The notes: generated by a model not told the origin, from the sequence alone. A stretch of 64,000 nucleotides of DNA from Labrys sp. KNU-23 (GCF_008330945.1 NZ_CP043488.1:62001-126000); one strand, 5' to 3'. Positions 27,189 to 36,557 are shown, numbered from the stretch's first letter. Numbers and translations are program-made.

Positions 27189-28070
27189 TCAATCCGGGCG
27201 TTCTGGCACTCCTATTCGCCATGCAGGATCAAACCCGTCTCTCCACGACACTAACGCCTTGTGGGCGTAATGGGCTGTGCGTCTGTTCAGTGCCGCAACG
27301 GCGGTTGCACTCGCCCTGACGTATCGCACCGGCTTTTCGAAGCGCGTCATAGGGTGACGCAAGATGATCGTATGCCGCGGCGAAAGCGGCATCACCACCT
27401 CGATGCCCGGGTCCGCCAGCGAACTCTTGTGAGTTAGGAATCTATGCTTAGGCACCGTTGGATCGAACCAAGTTACCGGACTGTCTGAGGTAATGAAGCC
27501 CGGCTCAACGGAGTACATAATAGTCATCGTCATTTCACTGAGCGTGGGCAGGCCATCCATCATAGCTCCAGGCAGCAAAAACTGCATGGGCGACGCCACC
27601 GCTTTTCGAAGGTTGCGCAGTTCCGCCTCAGAATTTGCGGTTGAGCCCAGGGCGACGGTCTTCGCCTCAGCTGCATCCAAGGTCTGCCGCCAAAGCGCCC
27701 GCTGGATCTCTCTCGCTTCAGGCGTGCGCCCGTGCATAGCTGCGATGAAGGCTATCAACTGCGATTGCCGAAGCCGAGGCAACTGGCGGTGGCCGGCTAC
27801 AAAGTCTGTGATGAGTGTCTTTAGCCCCTGCTCAAGTTTCGCCAGCTCAAACTCTATCCGCAGATCCCGGGAACTATCGGGCCCGAAGATCGTGTAGATG
27901 TCAGTCTCGGTGAACAGGTTTTGGGGTGCTCGTTTGCGGCCGCCGCCGCCACTAGGATCAAAGGTCCACACAAATGGCTGCATTCCCGCAGGCGTATTCG
28001 GATCGCACCAGGCGGAAAGGTAGCTCCTTGGGATATAGTGCTGCGATTTGTGGTTACGGGACTTAGGCAC
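27189..28070 (-). CDS. DUF4238-domain protein
   Basis: A 293-residue protein with the DUF4238 hallmark near the N terminus, KSQHYIPRSYLSAW, and the later family blocks (ELAKLEQGLKTLI; FITSDSPVTWFDP; MPLSPRHTIILRHP). The biochemical function is unknown. Members are scattered in islands and phages, and the conserved His/Tyr/Ser/Asp pattern suggests an enzyme. The start codon is GTG, with no clear ribosome binding site. It sits with two other unrecognised proteins beside a recombinase pair, fitting accessory or defence cargo. Confidence 0.82.
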   Translation of the reverse strand: MPKSRNHKSQHYIPRSYLSAWCDPNTPAGMQPFVWTFDPSGGGGRKRAPQNLFTETDIYTIFGPDSSRDLRIEFELAKLEQGLKTLITDFVAGHRQLPRLRQSQLIAFIAAMHGRTPEAREIQRALWRQTLDAAEAKTVALGSTANSEAELRNLRKAVASPMQFLLPGAMMDGLPTLSEMTMTIMYSVEPGFITSDSPVTWFDPTVPKHRFLTHKSSLADPGIEVVMPLSPRHTIILRHPMTRFEKPVRYVRASATAVAALNRRTAHYAHKALVSWRDGFDPAWRIGVPERPD

Positions 28071-28155
28071 AGGCCGTCACCATGAGCTCACCTCATACTG
28101 GCGTTGCCTATGACAGCTGAAGGCTGAACAGCCTGCACGACATTTGCGCACTAGC

Positions 28156-28821
28156 TCACTCTAACTTCAGTCGCTCCCACTCGCCAATCAACGTCCTGTA
28201 CTTTTCATGAAAAACTGTCTCCTCGTTGCCCTGCAGCGGCGTCGTTTGCGGAGAGAAGAACGTACGACGCAGGGCATCGATAACACGCATATCAGCGGGG
28301 TCCGCGTCGGTTAGTACTTGTTGCATTACCCAAAGCCCTAGCCTCCCGCCTTCTTCTGAGAGCGGTGGCTCTTCACTGAAGTACGGGTATACCACGCGTG
28401 TGTATTCCCCTCGGACGCGCGCATGGAGTGCATCCCTTATCCGAATTGTGGCGCCCAAGCCTTCAATCCGCAGGCTGCCGTGCATGCTTATAGGAACGAT
28501 CTCTACAGGCTCGTTTGACCAACGCAGTTTTGCGCTAAGCAGTTCGAGGACTCCGTCGCTCAGTAGCGGATATAGTCTTTTGAAGTTCCTGTTCGACAGG
28601 ATGCGATCCTGGGTCAACTGCGTTAGGTCACCTCGGCCAGAGATGTGCGTCTTAACGTCCGACCAAAAGGGTAGGTAGAAGTCGCCACCTCGACTTCTAG
28701 TACCGCCCGCCTCCTTTTTACGATCAAGTCGGATGTCCTCTTTCAAAATGGATCGTCGCAGTGAATTGGGCGAATAGAACAACTGCAGCGCCTTTCGGAG
28801 AGGGATATCTAGAACAGACAT
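28156..28821 (-). CDS. Hypothetical protein in possible defence block
   Basis: I do not recognise this 221-residue protein. Start chosen at the ATG at 28821, preceded by TGGAG; an upstream in-frame start is less likely. It is a soluble mixed alpha/beta protein with no membrane segment. Visible segments are LRKALQLFYSPNSLRRSILKED, split here by charged residues, a Gly-rich turn, and a C-terminal EWERLKLE. It is transcribed leftward with the DUF4238 gene, about 85 bases upstream of it, and is divergent from the large gene at 28971. Confidence 0.6.
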   Translation of the reverse strand: MSVLDIPLRKALQLFYSPNSLRRSILKEDIRLDRKKEAGGTRSRGGDFYLPFWSDVKTHISGRGDLTQLTQDRILSNRNFKRLYPLLSDGVLELLSAKLRWSNEPVEIVPISMHGSLRIEGLGATIRIRDALHARVRGEYTRVVYPYFSEEPPLSEEGGRLGLWVMQQVLTDADPADMRVIDALRRTFFSPQTTPLQGNEETVFHEKYRTLIGEWERLKLE

Positions 28822-28970
28822 ACGTGCTCCACACTTTAATCGAAGTACAACTATCTTCTTGGCGTCCCGTCGACACAATGGGAAAGAGCATTGTTTTCAC
28901 TAAATTTTAGTGCGACGACGCCCACTGCGGTACCGATTCCTGGTCCGCGCCAGCGGGTAAGGGAGAACAT

Positions 28971-30593
28971 ATGACAATCAAGCAGACCTTCTTCAATCTG
29001 GCTGACCTGCCAAAGCTTGCGGCGCGCACCTGGACACCCCTGCGGAGGGTGACGAAGTCTACGCTTAACGATCTCCCGCCTGGCGTCATTTCTGTAACCG
29101 AATTTCACGGGATAGCGACCGTTGCGGTTCATTCCGCCAAGTCAGCTGATGTAGACACGATGGGATGGGGCGATGTCGGGCTCAACCCGCATCGGGCAGG
29201 CATGGAATCATGGGGCTACCAGTCATCGGACGTGTTCCGCGGCTGGGGTGACACCGAGCTTGGCATCAACCTGGTCATTGCCCAACACCTCGAGGAGCCG
29301 AGCAAAGAGATTTGGCATCTGCATCCTGATCTGGTGGTGGCGCTCCGGCTCATTCGGGAAGGCGATCGCTGGTACCGGCCCGAAGAAGGGTGGCCGGAGG
29401 TCGTTCGCCTAACCCGCAACGATGCCGGCGAGCCGGTTTGCCTTGAGATGAAGACCGAATTCCTCAACGACTACCTCGTGGCGCGGGACATGCGTTTCTT
29501 TTGCTCTAGTTATGCCGAACGGACGGCAGTGACCGAGAAAGACCCTGGCTATGGCTGGTCTCGCAAACCCATTAACGAGAAAAAAGGCCGAGATCAGCTC
29601 GAGTACATTACCGCGCCGGCGGGTTGGCCCCATCCTCACCGAACCTTCTTCACAAGGGGTGCAATATGGCGAACCGAGTGGCTGGACCCCGGTACGATCA
29701 GCACGCGCATCCGCGGCGATAAGGCGACCGATGAAGTCTCCTTTGTAACCAAGCCGGACGGTACCCGAGTGGCAGCAGGTCGGCTTGATGGAGATATCGG
29801 CTGGCTCTACTTTGACGCAGTAGTGATCAATGCGCTTCTCCGACATCGCGGTGGACGGCTCCATTGGGCATCGAGAGATACCGGTGGTGTTGGTGCGACT
29901 TCGGACACAGTCCATTTTGGCGTAAACGACCTTGGCCTGATCACCGTTTTTGCCAAGGATATCAGCATGCTCAAGCCCTGGGAGCAGCGGACTTGGGCAG
30001 CCCACAATGTCACCCCCGATGGGGGCGTGTCAGAGGAGCTGTTCTCAGCGCAGATGATGGTGCAGCCGGCATCAACTAAGGCGCCCGAGGCCCTTATTGA
30101 AAAGGCTATTAATAACCTCGCTTCGAGCTTTCGCGAAAGGTACGGTCAGGAACTGCTGCGTGAGAATGCCCAAGTATCCGATATTCTCAGGCGGGCTCAC
30201 CGGTTTCGTTGTGTGGAGACGGAGGGGCTGCTGGACCTTTCCAAGCAGGTGACGCAGCTGTTCACCGAACGCGTTGATGTTGATGCCGTACTTGCGCACT
30301 GCCCACCGCTCGCCAAGGGCGAGAAAAAGCCGGCGTCGCTAAAGGCTATTGAGCGGCTGTTGGGCACAATCCTACCCGAGGAACAGGCAAGGAAGATGAT
30401 GGGGCCACTGTTTGGCCTTAACGATCTTCGCAATGCAGGATCGCACCTTGGTTCCAGTCTCGTGCAAAGTGGTCTTGAGCGCCTTGGCGTCGACGATAGA
30501 AAGCCACACGCCATGCAGGGCTTGCAACTGCTGGAGAGCGTGGTCAGTACGCTGCATGAGGTCGAGGGGGCGATTGCCGTTCCAAAGGCGTGA
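28971..30593 (+). CDS. 540-residue protein with HEPN-like RNAGSH motif
   Basis: I do not recognise the family by name. The first 370 residues look globular and rich in Trp and Asp (for example GWGDVGLNPHRAGMESWGY). The last 170 residues are helical and contain LFGLNDLRNAGSHLGSS, in which R487 and H492 fit the R-x4-H signature (usually R-N-xxx-H) of HEPN ribonucleases. The architecture, a large N-terminal module plus a C-terminal HEPN-like domain, is typical of RNA-cutting defence proteins such as ApeA, although I cannot claim homology. AAGGGAG before the ATG supports the start. It is divergent from the DUF4238 pair. Confidence 0.65.
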   Translation: MTIKQTFFNLADLPKLAARTWTPLRRVTKSTLNDLPPGVISVTEFHGIATVAVHSAKSADVDTMGWGDVGLNPHRAGMESWGYQSSDVFRGWGDTELGINLVIAQHLEEPSKEIWHLHPDLVVALRLIREGDRWYRPEEGWPEVVRLTRNDAGEPVCLEMKTEFLNDYLVARDMRFFCSSYAERTAVTEKDPGYGWSRKPINEKKGRDQLEYITAPAGWPHPHRTFFTRGAIWRTEWLDPGTISTRIRGDKATDEVSFVTKPDGTRVAAGRLDGDIGWLYFDAVVINALLRHRGGRLHWASRDTGGVGATSDTVHFGVNDLGLITVFAKDISMLKPWEQRTWAAHNVTPDGGVSEELFSAQMMVQPASTKAPEALIEKAINNLASSFRERYGQELLRENAQVSDILRRAHRFRCVETEGLLDLSKQVTQLFTERVDVDAVLAHCPPLAKGEKKPASLKAIERLLGTILPEEQARKMMGPLFGLNDLRNAGSHLGSSLVQSGLERLGVDDRKPHAMQGLQLLESVVSTLHEVEGAIAVPKA

Positions 30594-30654
30594 CCGCCTC
30601 TGACAATAAGCAAGACTACCCGGCTCGTTTGATCGATCCGGGTAGTCAGAGCGG

Positions 30655-30885
30655 CTAGGCCGTTTCGGAATCGCCGCACCAAACAATCCGGCCTGAGCGC
30701 AACCAGAAATGCGATCTGCATCCTGTATTTCGCCAAACCGATGGTCGCAAAGTCGGCCGACCGTTTGCATCGACGGCAATGTCCCACCGAGGCTTCGCGC
30801 CATCGAAGACGAGCATTTCGATAGTGGCGCCGCATGGACACATCATACCTACGCTCCAGCGTTCGCCATCGTCGATAGTGAGCAC
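30655..30885 (-). CDS. DUF6527-family protein, N-terminally short
   Basis: A 76-residue frame with the conserved family core: MMCPCGATIEMLV, PTLRPSVWRNTGCRSHFWLR and GRIVWC. The frame continues upstream without a stop to about 30945 (through LGGNDLSRDLVLTIDDGE), so a longer start or a lost N terminus is possible; complete relatives are larger. Proteins of this family occur beside bacterial ubiquitin-like modification genes, where a protease role has been proposed; I am not certain of that function. No ubiquitin-like, E1 or E2 partner is found here, so it may be a leftover. Confidence 0.65.
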   Translation of the reverse strand: MLTIDDGERWSVGMMCPCGATIEMLVFDGAKPRWDIAVDANGRPTLRPSVWRNTGCRSHFWLRSGRIVWCGDSETA

Positions 30886-30990
30886 CAGGTCCCTGGAAAG
30901 GTCGTTGCCGCCCAGCGGCGGCTGTTCGGGTGCCGGAGTTCAAAAAGCGTCTGGTTGGTTGGTCCGCTTCAATTCTAAATGCGCCAAAAC

Positions 30991-31009
30991 CAGACATTCC
31001 GCTTTCGGC
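30991..31009 (-). repeat. Short dispersed repeat, copy 2
   Basis: Read on the minus strand: GCCGAAAGCGGAATGTCTG, sharing the CCGAAAGCGGA core with the copies at 27083 and 32545. It lies between the DUF6527 and HxlR genes. Confidence 0.5.
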
Positions 31010-31055
31010 CCCAATCCGGTCAGAGACGCGCCCAGGAGCGGTCATAGCGAGATTG

Positions 31056-31448
31056 TCAGCGACGATTTGCCGTGCTGTCATAGCACAGCGTGGCTGCCTC
31101 GACTTTGTCGCCATTGGCGGCGGCCCATGAACACAGTGCTTCAAACGGCCCCCGCAGTGAATGGCCGAGTGGAGTAATTGCATATTCCACGCCAATCGGC
31201 TGCGTCGGGAGTACGGTCCTCGTCACGAGGCCGTTCCGCTCAAGTCTCTTCAAAGCGTCGGCGAGAGCCTTGTGCGTAATCCCATCGAGACGCCGCTTGA
31301 TCTCGTTGAAGCGCGAGGGTTTGGGACAGATCACTATGAGTATCAGGATCGTCCATTTGTCAGCGATCTTGTCGAGCACCGGGCGAACCCGCGCCATCTC
31401 GCCAAGGGCGCAATGAGAAAGAGCTTCCAGGTCAGTATACTCGTCCAT
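31056..31448 (-). CDS. HxlR-family transcriptional regulator
   Basis: Winged-helix regulator of 130 residues. Typical blocks are VRPVLDKIADKWTILIL, RFNEIKRRLDGITHKALADA and the wing GLVTRTVLPTQPIGVEYAIT. A Cys at residue 13 (SHCALGE) lies near the place where redox- or aldehyde-sensing HxlR proteins carry their sensor Cys. It is divergent from a short-chain dehydrogenase, a common arrangement in which the regulator represses its neighbour until an electrophile or aldehyde appears. Confidence 0.9.
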   Translation of the reverse strand: MDEYTDLEALSHCALGEMARVRPVLDKIADKWTILILIVICPKPSRFNEIKRRLDGITHKALADALKRLERNGLVTRTVLPTQPIGVEYAITPLGHSLRGPFEALCSWAAANGDKVEAATLCYDSTANRR

Positions 31449-31472
31449 ATCTAGGCTATTTCAGGTGCGTAA

Positions 31473-31500
31473 TTGATACCAGATATCCACCGTATATCAT
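31473..31500 (+). promoter_or_regulatory. Putative promoter of the dehydrogenase gene
   Basis: TTGATA and TATCAT are 16 bases apart in the 81-base divergent gap between the HxlR and dehydrogenase genes. The AT-rich GATATCCACCGTATATC inside it is a plausible operator. This is a consensus match by eye only. Confidence 0.4.
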
Positions 31501-31529
31501 GACGAGACCATCAATTGAAAGGATTCACG

Positions 31530-32261
31530 ATGGCTCGAATGAGTAACAAGGTTGCCCTGGTCGTCGGCGGCGCCAAGGGTATAGGCTTGGCGATTGCAGA
31601 GCGGCTTTCTGCCGAAGGGGCGAAGGTCTTCATCACCAGTCGTAGAAGTGAAGATGCTGAGAAGGCGGCCGAGGGTATCGGCCATGATGCGGTCGGCATT
31701 GCCACCGATGCCAGTGTGCCCGAAGATATGGTGGAGGCTGTCGAAAAAGTGCGACAAGCATGCGGCCGTATTGACGCGCTCGTATTGAATGCAGGCCTGT
31801 CCGAGCCTGCGCAAATAGCCGAAATAACGCCAGACCACTTCGACCGCCACTTTGGCGTCAACGTCCGCGGGATGGTTTTCGGCCTGCAGGCGGCTCTTCC
31901 CGTGATGAGAGGAGGCGGGTCAGTCGTGCTCGTCGGATCCATCGCCGATAACGCCGGCTACTCTTCGTACGGAACCTATGCCGCCACCAAGGCAGCCGTT
32001 CGTTCTTATGCTCGAACCTGGACGGCAGAACTCGCGCCCAAAGGTATACGCGTCAACGTTATTGCGCCCGGTCCAACGGATACGGAAATGATGGCCGCGG
32101 TTCCGGAAGACACTCGTGCGGCACTTGTCGCTCCGATCCCGATGGGGCGAATGGCGCGGCCTTCAGAAGTGGCTGCGGCCGCTTTGTTCTTGTTGAGCGA
32201 TGATGCGAGCTACATCGCCGGTGCCGAATTGTGCGTCGACGGCGGTTTGAGGCAGGTCTAA
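31530..32261 (+). CDS. Short-chain dehydrogenase/reductase
   Basis: NAD(P)-dependent oxidoreductase of 243 residues with all SDR motifs: GGAKGIG cofactor loop, NAG in LVLNAGLSEP, catalytic Ser in LVGSIADN, YGTYAATK (Tyr-x3-Lys) and PGPTDT. GAAAGGA precedes the ATG. The substrate cannot be told from sequence. Pairing with a divergent HxlR regulator suggests induction by a reactive carbonyl or quinone. Confidence 0.92.
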   Translation: MARMSNKVALVVGGAKGIGLAIAERLSAEGAKVFITSRRSEDAEKAAEGIGHDAVGIATDASVPEDMVEAVEKVRQACGRIDALVLNAGLSEPAQIAEITPDHFDRHFGVNVRGMVFGLQAALPVMRGGGSVVLVGSIADNAGYSSYGTYAATKAAVRSYARTWTAELAPKGIRVNVIAPGPTDTEMMAAVPEDTRAALVAPIPMGRMARPSEVAAAALFLLSDDASYIAGAELCVDGGLRQV

Positions 32262-32817
32262 GGTCAAGTCGAAACGGTGTGCCCGATCCGAGCAGGTCGG
32301 GTATAGCAAAACGCGCTCAATGACAGACCGACTTTACATCGAAGCCGTTCAACATCGGAAAAACCCGAATACCAAGTCCGGTCATGTTGGGGCCTCGGTT
32401 CTCGAGGACTCCGTTCACCTGTCGTGAAGCGTCCACTTCGGGCCAGAGGCAATCATTGCAGGAACGAGGGTAATAGCTGAAATGGGGTCGGAAGCCGTCG
32501 TTGAGACCTACCAGCATCGAACGCCAGCCAATCGGGCTTCGACACCCGAAAGCGGACCGTCCGGCTCCGCCCCCTAGCCGCCGGTTAGGTGCAGGAGCGT
32601 GACAACGATCCTGTCAGGTCGATCCCACATGCCCATGCCATCACGCCAGCCCAATCCGCCGATGCCGGCAAGTCGTGCTGCAATTTCAGCGCGTTCCGAT
32701 CGATCTTCCTGCCTTCCGTCTCAGGATCAATCTCAATTGCAGGGCAATCCCCTTCCTCCGCCCGCTGATCGATCCATCAGAGCGGGCGGATGATCGTGGG
32801 CGCTGCTGGCGCCGATC
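32262..32817. other. Intergenic region with dispersed repeat copy 3
   Basis: No supported gene. The only recognisable item is CCCGAAAGCGGACCGTCCGG at 32545-32564, related to the short repeats at 27083 and 30991. Small frames here have neither family features nor ribosome binding sites. Confidence 0.45.
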
Positions 32818-33192
32818 TCACTTCGTTGGATGAGACCGCGCGGTGAGTTTGTTTCCGTCCGGATCGCGAAGGTAGGCGACGAATGAGCCGTTCGGGCGCT
32901 CCGCAGGCGGGCTCTCGATCGCTGTGCCACCATGCTTGGTACCGGCCTCGTGCCATGCCAGAACATGGTCAGGGCTTGCGGCCGCGATACCGATCGTGCC
33001 ACCGTTAGCCACAGTGGCCGGCTTGCCGTCGATCGGTTTCGTGATCATCAGTCGGCCGCCCTCGTGGGTGTAGATCAGTCTGCCTCTCGGATCCATCTCA
33101 CCGGGCCTGCCTCCCAGCGCAGCAAACGTGGCGTCGTAGAATCTTCGGGCCCGCTCCAAATCGTTGCTGCCAATCATGACGTGCGTGAACAT
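32818..33192 (-). CDS. VOC-family (glyoxalase-like) protein
   Basis: A 124-residue protein of the vicinal oxygen chelate fold. It begins MFTHVMIGSNDLERARRFYD and ends with YLRDPDGNKLTA, the usual strand and metal-site pattern of small glyoxalase/bleomycin-resistance-like proteins. TGGAG upstream of the ATG supports the start. The substrate is unknown; members are often linked to detoxification. Confidence 0.9.
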   Translation of the reverse strand: MFTHVMIGSNDLERARRFYDATFAALGGRPGEMDPRGRLIYTHEGGRLMITKPIDGKPATVANGGTIGIAAASPDHVLAWHEAGTKHGGTAIESPPAERPNGSFVAYLRDPDGNKLTARSHPTK

Positions 33193-33543
33193 ATTTCATC
33201 TCCAATACTGTAGACAATGGTTTCCCATTCTAACGTCTCCTACGTAGCCATGGGCAGCTGCGAAAATCCCGATTAAAGCGATCGTTCTGGACCTGACTTC
33301 TGCGAAAGAGCCATTGATGACCATGGCCCCCTGAAAGGTCCGGTTTCAGGACTGACGGCCATCGATACGAACGTCCGGGATGGGTCACGAGCTGCTGCGG
33401 CCGATCTGCGGGATAAATCAGGTTATCGCACCTAATCGGCGGTTCGCAGTGCCGTTTAGTACGACTGCTGTGATGGAAGGCATTATCGCGCCGCCGACTA
33501 CAATATGCGAGCCGCGCGCATCGCCGGGAAACCCGAATATCAT
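33193..33543. other. Intergenic region, nothing recognised
   Basis: About 350 bases between the VOC and AraC-type genes. The left end should contain the leftward VOC promoter. I see no RNA, repeat or gene. Confidence 0.4.
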
Positions 33544-34365
33544 TCACTCCTTACGCGGGTTAGGGGCTGTGAGCAGCGTCGCCCTGCGTTGCGCAAAATA
33601 CTGTGCGGGCGTGCTTCCTAGAGCCTTCTTAAACATCGTGATGAAAGCGTTCACCGACTCGTAGCCAAGCTCGGCCGCTACGGTCTGCACTGTCGCACCG
33701 CTGGCCAGTTCTCGGAGTGCGACGATAAGGTGTAGTTGCTGCCGCCAGCGTCCGAACGTCAGGCCCGTCTCCGCGATCATCAAACGGGCCAGCGACCTCT
33801 CACTCATCGCCACGCGTTTCGCCCATTCGGCCGACGTGCCGCGGTCGGAAGGTTTAACCGTTAGAGCATCCGCTATCGTACGGATCTTCGGATTGCTGGA
33901 GACGTGCAAATTGAAGCGCTCACGCGGCATTTCGGCCAGTTCGTCGAGGGCCACCCTAGCAAGCCGGGCCGCATGTCCATCCGAAGGATAGTCGGCAGGC
34001 TCGCGAGCCAACCGATCGACCATTTCCCGGATCATCGGGGAGATTGACAGAGTACAGCAATCCTCGGGTAGCTTCGCCGCCCCTGGTTCCACGAAGAGAT
34101 AGTTAAGCCGGGCATTCACTGTCGCCCGGGCGCTATGCGGCACGCCGCCCGGAATCCAGACTCCGCAGTTGGGCGGCACGATCCAGATCTCGTTATCTGC
34201 GGTACAAGTGACCGCCCCATGCAGCGTGAGGATCAACTGGCCCTTGCGATGCAGATGCATCGGCACCTCCGCCTCGTAATCTGCGAAGTCGAGCTGCCAC
34301 GCGACGGCCGGTCGATCCGTAAGGTCGGGGTCGAAGACAGAGACGGCTGATCGTGACAGGAGCAT
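33544..34365 (-). CDS. AraC-family transcriptional regulator
   Basis: A 273-residue regulator. The N-terminal cupin domain shows HLHRKGQLILTLHG and GVWIPGGVPHSA; the C-terminal DNA-binding domain has two helix-turn-helix units (AMSERSLARLMIAETGLTFG and VQTVAAELGYESVNAFITMF). It is divergent from the efflux operon starting near 34434 and is its likely regulator, probably responding to a small aromatic compound, although no ligand can be read from sequence. Confidence 0.92.
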   Translation of the reverse strand: MLLSRSAVSVFDPDLTDRPAVAWQLDFADYEAEVPMHLHRKGQLILTLHGAVTCTADNEIWIVPPNCGVWIPGGVPHSARATVNARLNYLFVEPGAAKLPEDCCTLSISPMIREMVDRLAREPADYPSDGHAARLARVALDELAEMPRERFNLHVSSNPKIRTIADALTVKPSDRGTSAEWAKRVAMSERSLARLMIAETGLTFGRWRQQLHLIVALRELASGATVQTVAAELGYESVNAFITMFKKALGSTPAQYFAQRRATLLTAPNPRKE

Positions 34366-34433
34366 CTGATTGGCAGCTTTTAGATATTTTCTGACAGAAT
34401 ACCGAATTTATTCGCCTCTGCAATGCAGTGATA

Positions 34434-36557
34434 ATGCGTCGCATGAGCGTCGAACCTTCAGCGAACAGATCGATAGGGAAAGCCGCCGCCGCGATAGCGG
34501 GTGCGGCTTCGCGTTACTGGCGAGCCCCCGCTACGAGGGCAGATGCGGATGCGGTTCTGTTCTCGGTGAAGAGCTTCGCCGCGGCGATGCTGGCCTACTA
34601 CATTGCGCTGCGTATCGGGCTGCCCAAACCTTTCTGGGCCATCGTGACCGTCTATATCGTCTCTCAGACCTCCGCAGGCGCATCGCTCAGCCGCGGCGTC
34701 TATCGGTTCGCTGGGACGCTTATTGGCGCCGTGGCGACGGTTGCGATCGTCCCGAATTTCGTGAACGATCCGATCGCATGCAGCGCGGTTCTTGCCTGCT
34801 GGATCGGTTTTTGCCTCTTTTTCTCACTACTTGATCGCACACCAAGAGCCTACGCCTTCATTCTGGCCGGCTACACAGCGAGCCTGATCGGTTTCCCCAG
34901 CGTGCAGGATCCCGGCGCGATCTTCGATACGGCCTCGGTGCGGGTCCAGCAGATCTTGATCGGGATACTTTGCGCCGTCCTGGTGCATCGCTACGTCCTG
35001 CCGAAGCGCATGACCGGCCAGTTCACCGTCAAACTGTCGGCAACGCTGCGGGATGTCCGTCGGCTGGCAGGCGATGCGCTGAATGGAACGCCCGGAGCGA
35101 ATCGCAGCGAGCGTAACCAGCTCGCAGCGGACCTCCTCGCCCTGCAGGGGTTTGCAACGCACCTGCCGTATGACGCAGCGCCCGTAACGCCGGATGCCAA
35201 AAAGCTCCAACTGCTCCATGACCGGCTCGCCCGACTGCTTCCGCTCGCAACCGAGATCGAGGACCGGATCCATTTCCTTGGCGCTGAGGGCGACAACCCG
35301 CCCATCGAACTGATCGCCTTCCTCGGTGACGTCGGGATCTGGATCGCAACCGTCGAGGCGACCGCGCGGGAGAACGCCGCAGTCCATCTGATCGCCCGCG
35401 CGCGATCACTTCAGAGACATTTCAGCGCGGAGGCCGCGACCCCTGACGATAGGCTCGCCGCCAATCTCGCCGGTCATCTGGCCGAAATGATCGGCCTGCT
35501 TCAAGACTGCGACAGGCTTGGGCGGAATGTCGCGACTGCCGACCGATCGCGCGAGGCGGCATCGCTCCACGGGGCGCTGCGTGCGACCGGCTACGTCTAT
35601 CACCGCGATCCCTGGATGGCAGGCCGGGCCGCGCTGGGTGCCATCGTCGGCATCCTTATCGGCTGTGCCCTCTGGGTGTGGTCGGCTTGGCCAGAGGGCG
35701 GAACGGCCATCTCAATCTTCGGCGTATGCTGCGCATTGTTCGGGAATGTCGACGCGCCAGTGCCGAACGTCATCAAATACCTAGTCGGCTCGTTTTATGG
35801 GGTGGCGATCAGCCTCGCCTACAGCTTCGTCATCCTTCCCCAGGTCACGGACTTCGCCGTCCTTGTCGCGGTGCTCGCCCCCGCCTTCCTGTTCGCCGGC
35901 TCCCTGCAAGCGCGTCCCTCGACGACGTTCATGGCGCTCGGCATCACTCTCACCATCCCGATCCTCTCGGGTCTAGGCGCCAATTACACCGGCGACTTCG
36001 CACAATCCCTCAACACCATCACCGCGCTTTTTGCGGCAACCGGATTCGGGGTCGTAAGCATGTCCCTGTTCCAGACCATACCGGTCGACGCGGCGATCAA
36101 CCGGCTGCTTCGCTTAAGTCGGAGGGACGTCAGCCGACGAGCCCTCGGCGGCCTGCCCGACGAGGCGCACTGGAGGAGCCTCATGATCGATCGGACAGCG
36201 CTGCTCCTCCCAAGGCTGCGGGTGTCAAACCAGGACGATTTGGACGTTCTCGACGATACCCTGCACCATCTTCGCATCGGTCACGCCGTTGGTCAGCTTC
36301 GCACGGCGATCCCACAGGTCAAGGGCGACATTGGCGACAAGGTGAGCGAACTTCTTTCCACGATCGCCGCACGCTTCAGCGCTGGAAGCCCGACGGGATC
36401 GGTCGATCACATCGGCTTTGATCGGCGCATCGAGACGTTGGCGGCGATGATCGCCGTCAGTTCGATGAAGGACCGCTCGAGGATGCTCGACCTCCTCATC
36501 GACCTTCGGTTCGCGCTCGCTTCGAGTGGCACGGCAGATGGGGGATGCAGCTCATGA
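34434..36557 (+). CDS. FUSC/AaeB-like efflux transporter
   Basis: Inner-membrane efflux component of the aromatic-acid exporter/FUSC superfamily, about 707 residues. Two blocks of five to six hydrophobic helices (about 40-190 and 385-540) are separated by cytoplasmic helical regions, the usual layout of this family; IGLPKPFWAIVTVYIVSQTS is a typical segment. The start is uncertain: GTG at 34428, ATG at 34434 or ATG at 34443, none with a strong ribosome binding site. The stop overlaps the next ATG. With the next two genes it forms an AaeB-AaeX-AaeA type operon. Confidence 0.88.
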   Translation: MRRMSVEPSANRSIGKAAAAIAGAASRYWRAPATRADADAVLFSVKSFAAAMLAYYIALRIGLPKPFWAIVTVYIVSQTSAGASLSRGVYRFAGTLIGAVATVAIVPNFVNDPIACSAVLACWIGFCLFFSLLDRTPRAYAFILAGYTASLIGFPSVQDPGAIFDTASVRVQQILIGILCAVLVHRYVLPKRMTGQFTVKLSATLRDVRRLAGDALNGTPGANRSERNQLAADLLALQGFATHLPYDAAPVTPDAKKLQLLHDRLARLLPLATEIEDRIHFLGAEGDNPPIELIAFLGDVGIWIATVEATARENAAVHLIARARSLQRHFSAEAATPDDRLAANLAGHLAEMIGLLQDCDRLGRNVATADRSREAASLHGALRATGYVYHRDPWMAGRAALGAIVGILIGCALWVWSAWPEGGTAISIFGVCCALFGNVDAPVPNVIKYLVGSFYGVAISLAYSFVILPQVTDFAVLVAVLAPAFLFAGSLQARPSTTFMALGITLTIPILSGLGANYTGDFAQSLNTITALFAATGFGVVSMSLFQTIPVDAAINRLLRLSRRDVSRRALGGLPDEAHWRSLMIDRTALLLPRLRVSNQDDLDVLDDTLHHLRIGHAVGQLRTAIPQVKGDIGDKVSELLSTIAARFSAGSPTGSVDHIGFDRRIETLAAMIAVSSMKDRSRMLDLLIDLRFALASSGTADGGCSS

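Noticed and set aside
34370-35387. Frames overlapping the efflux transporter on both strands
   Set aside because: Shadow frames of a GC-rich membrane-protein gene.
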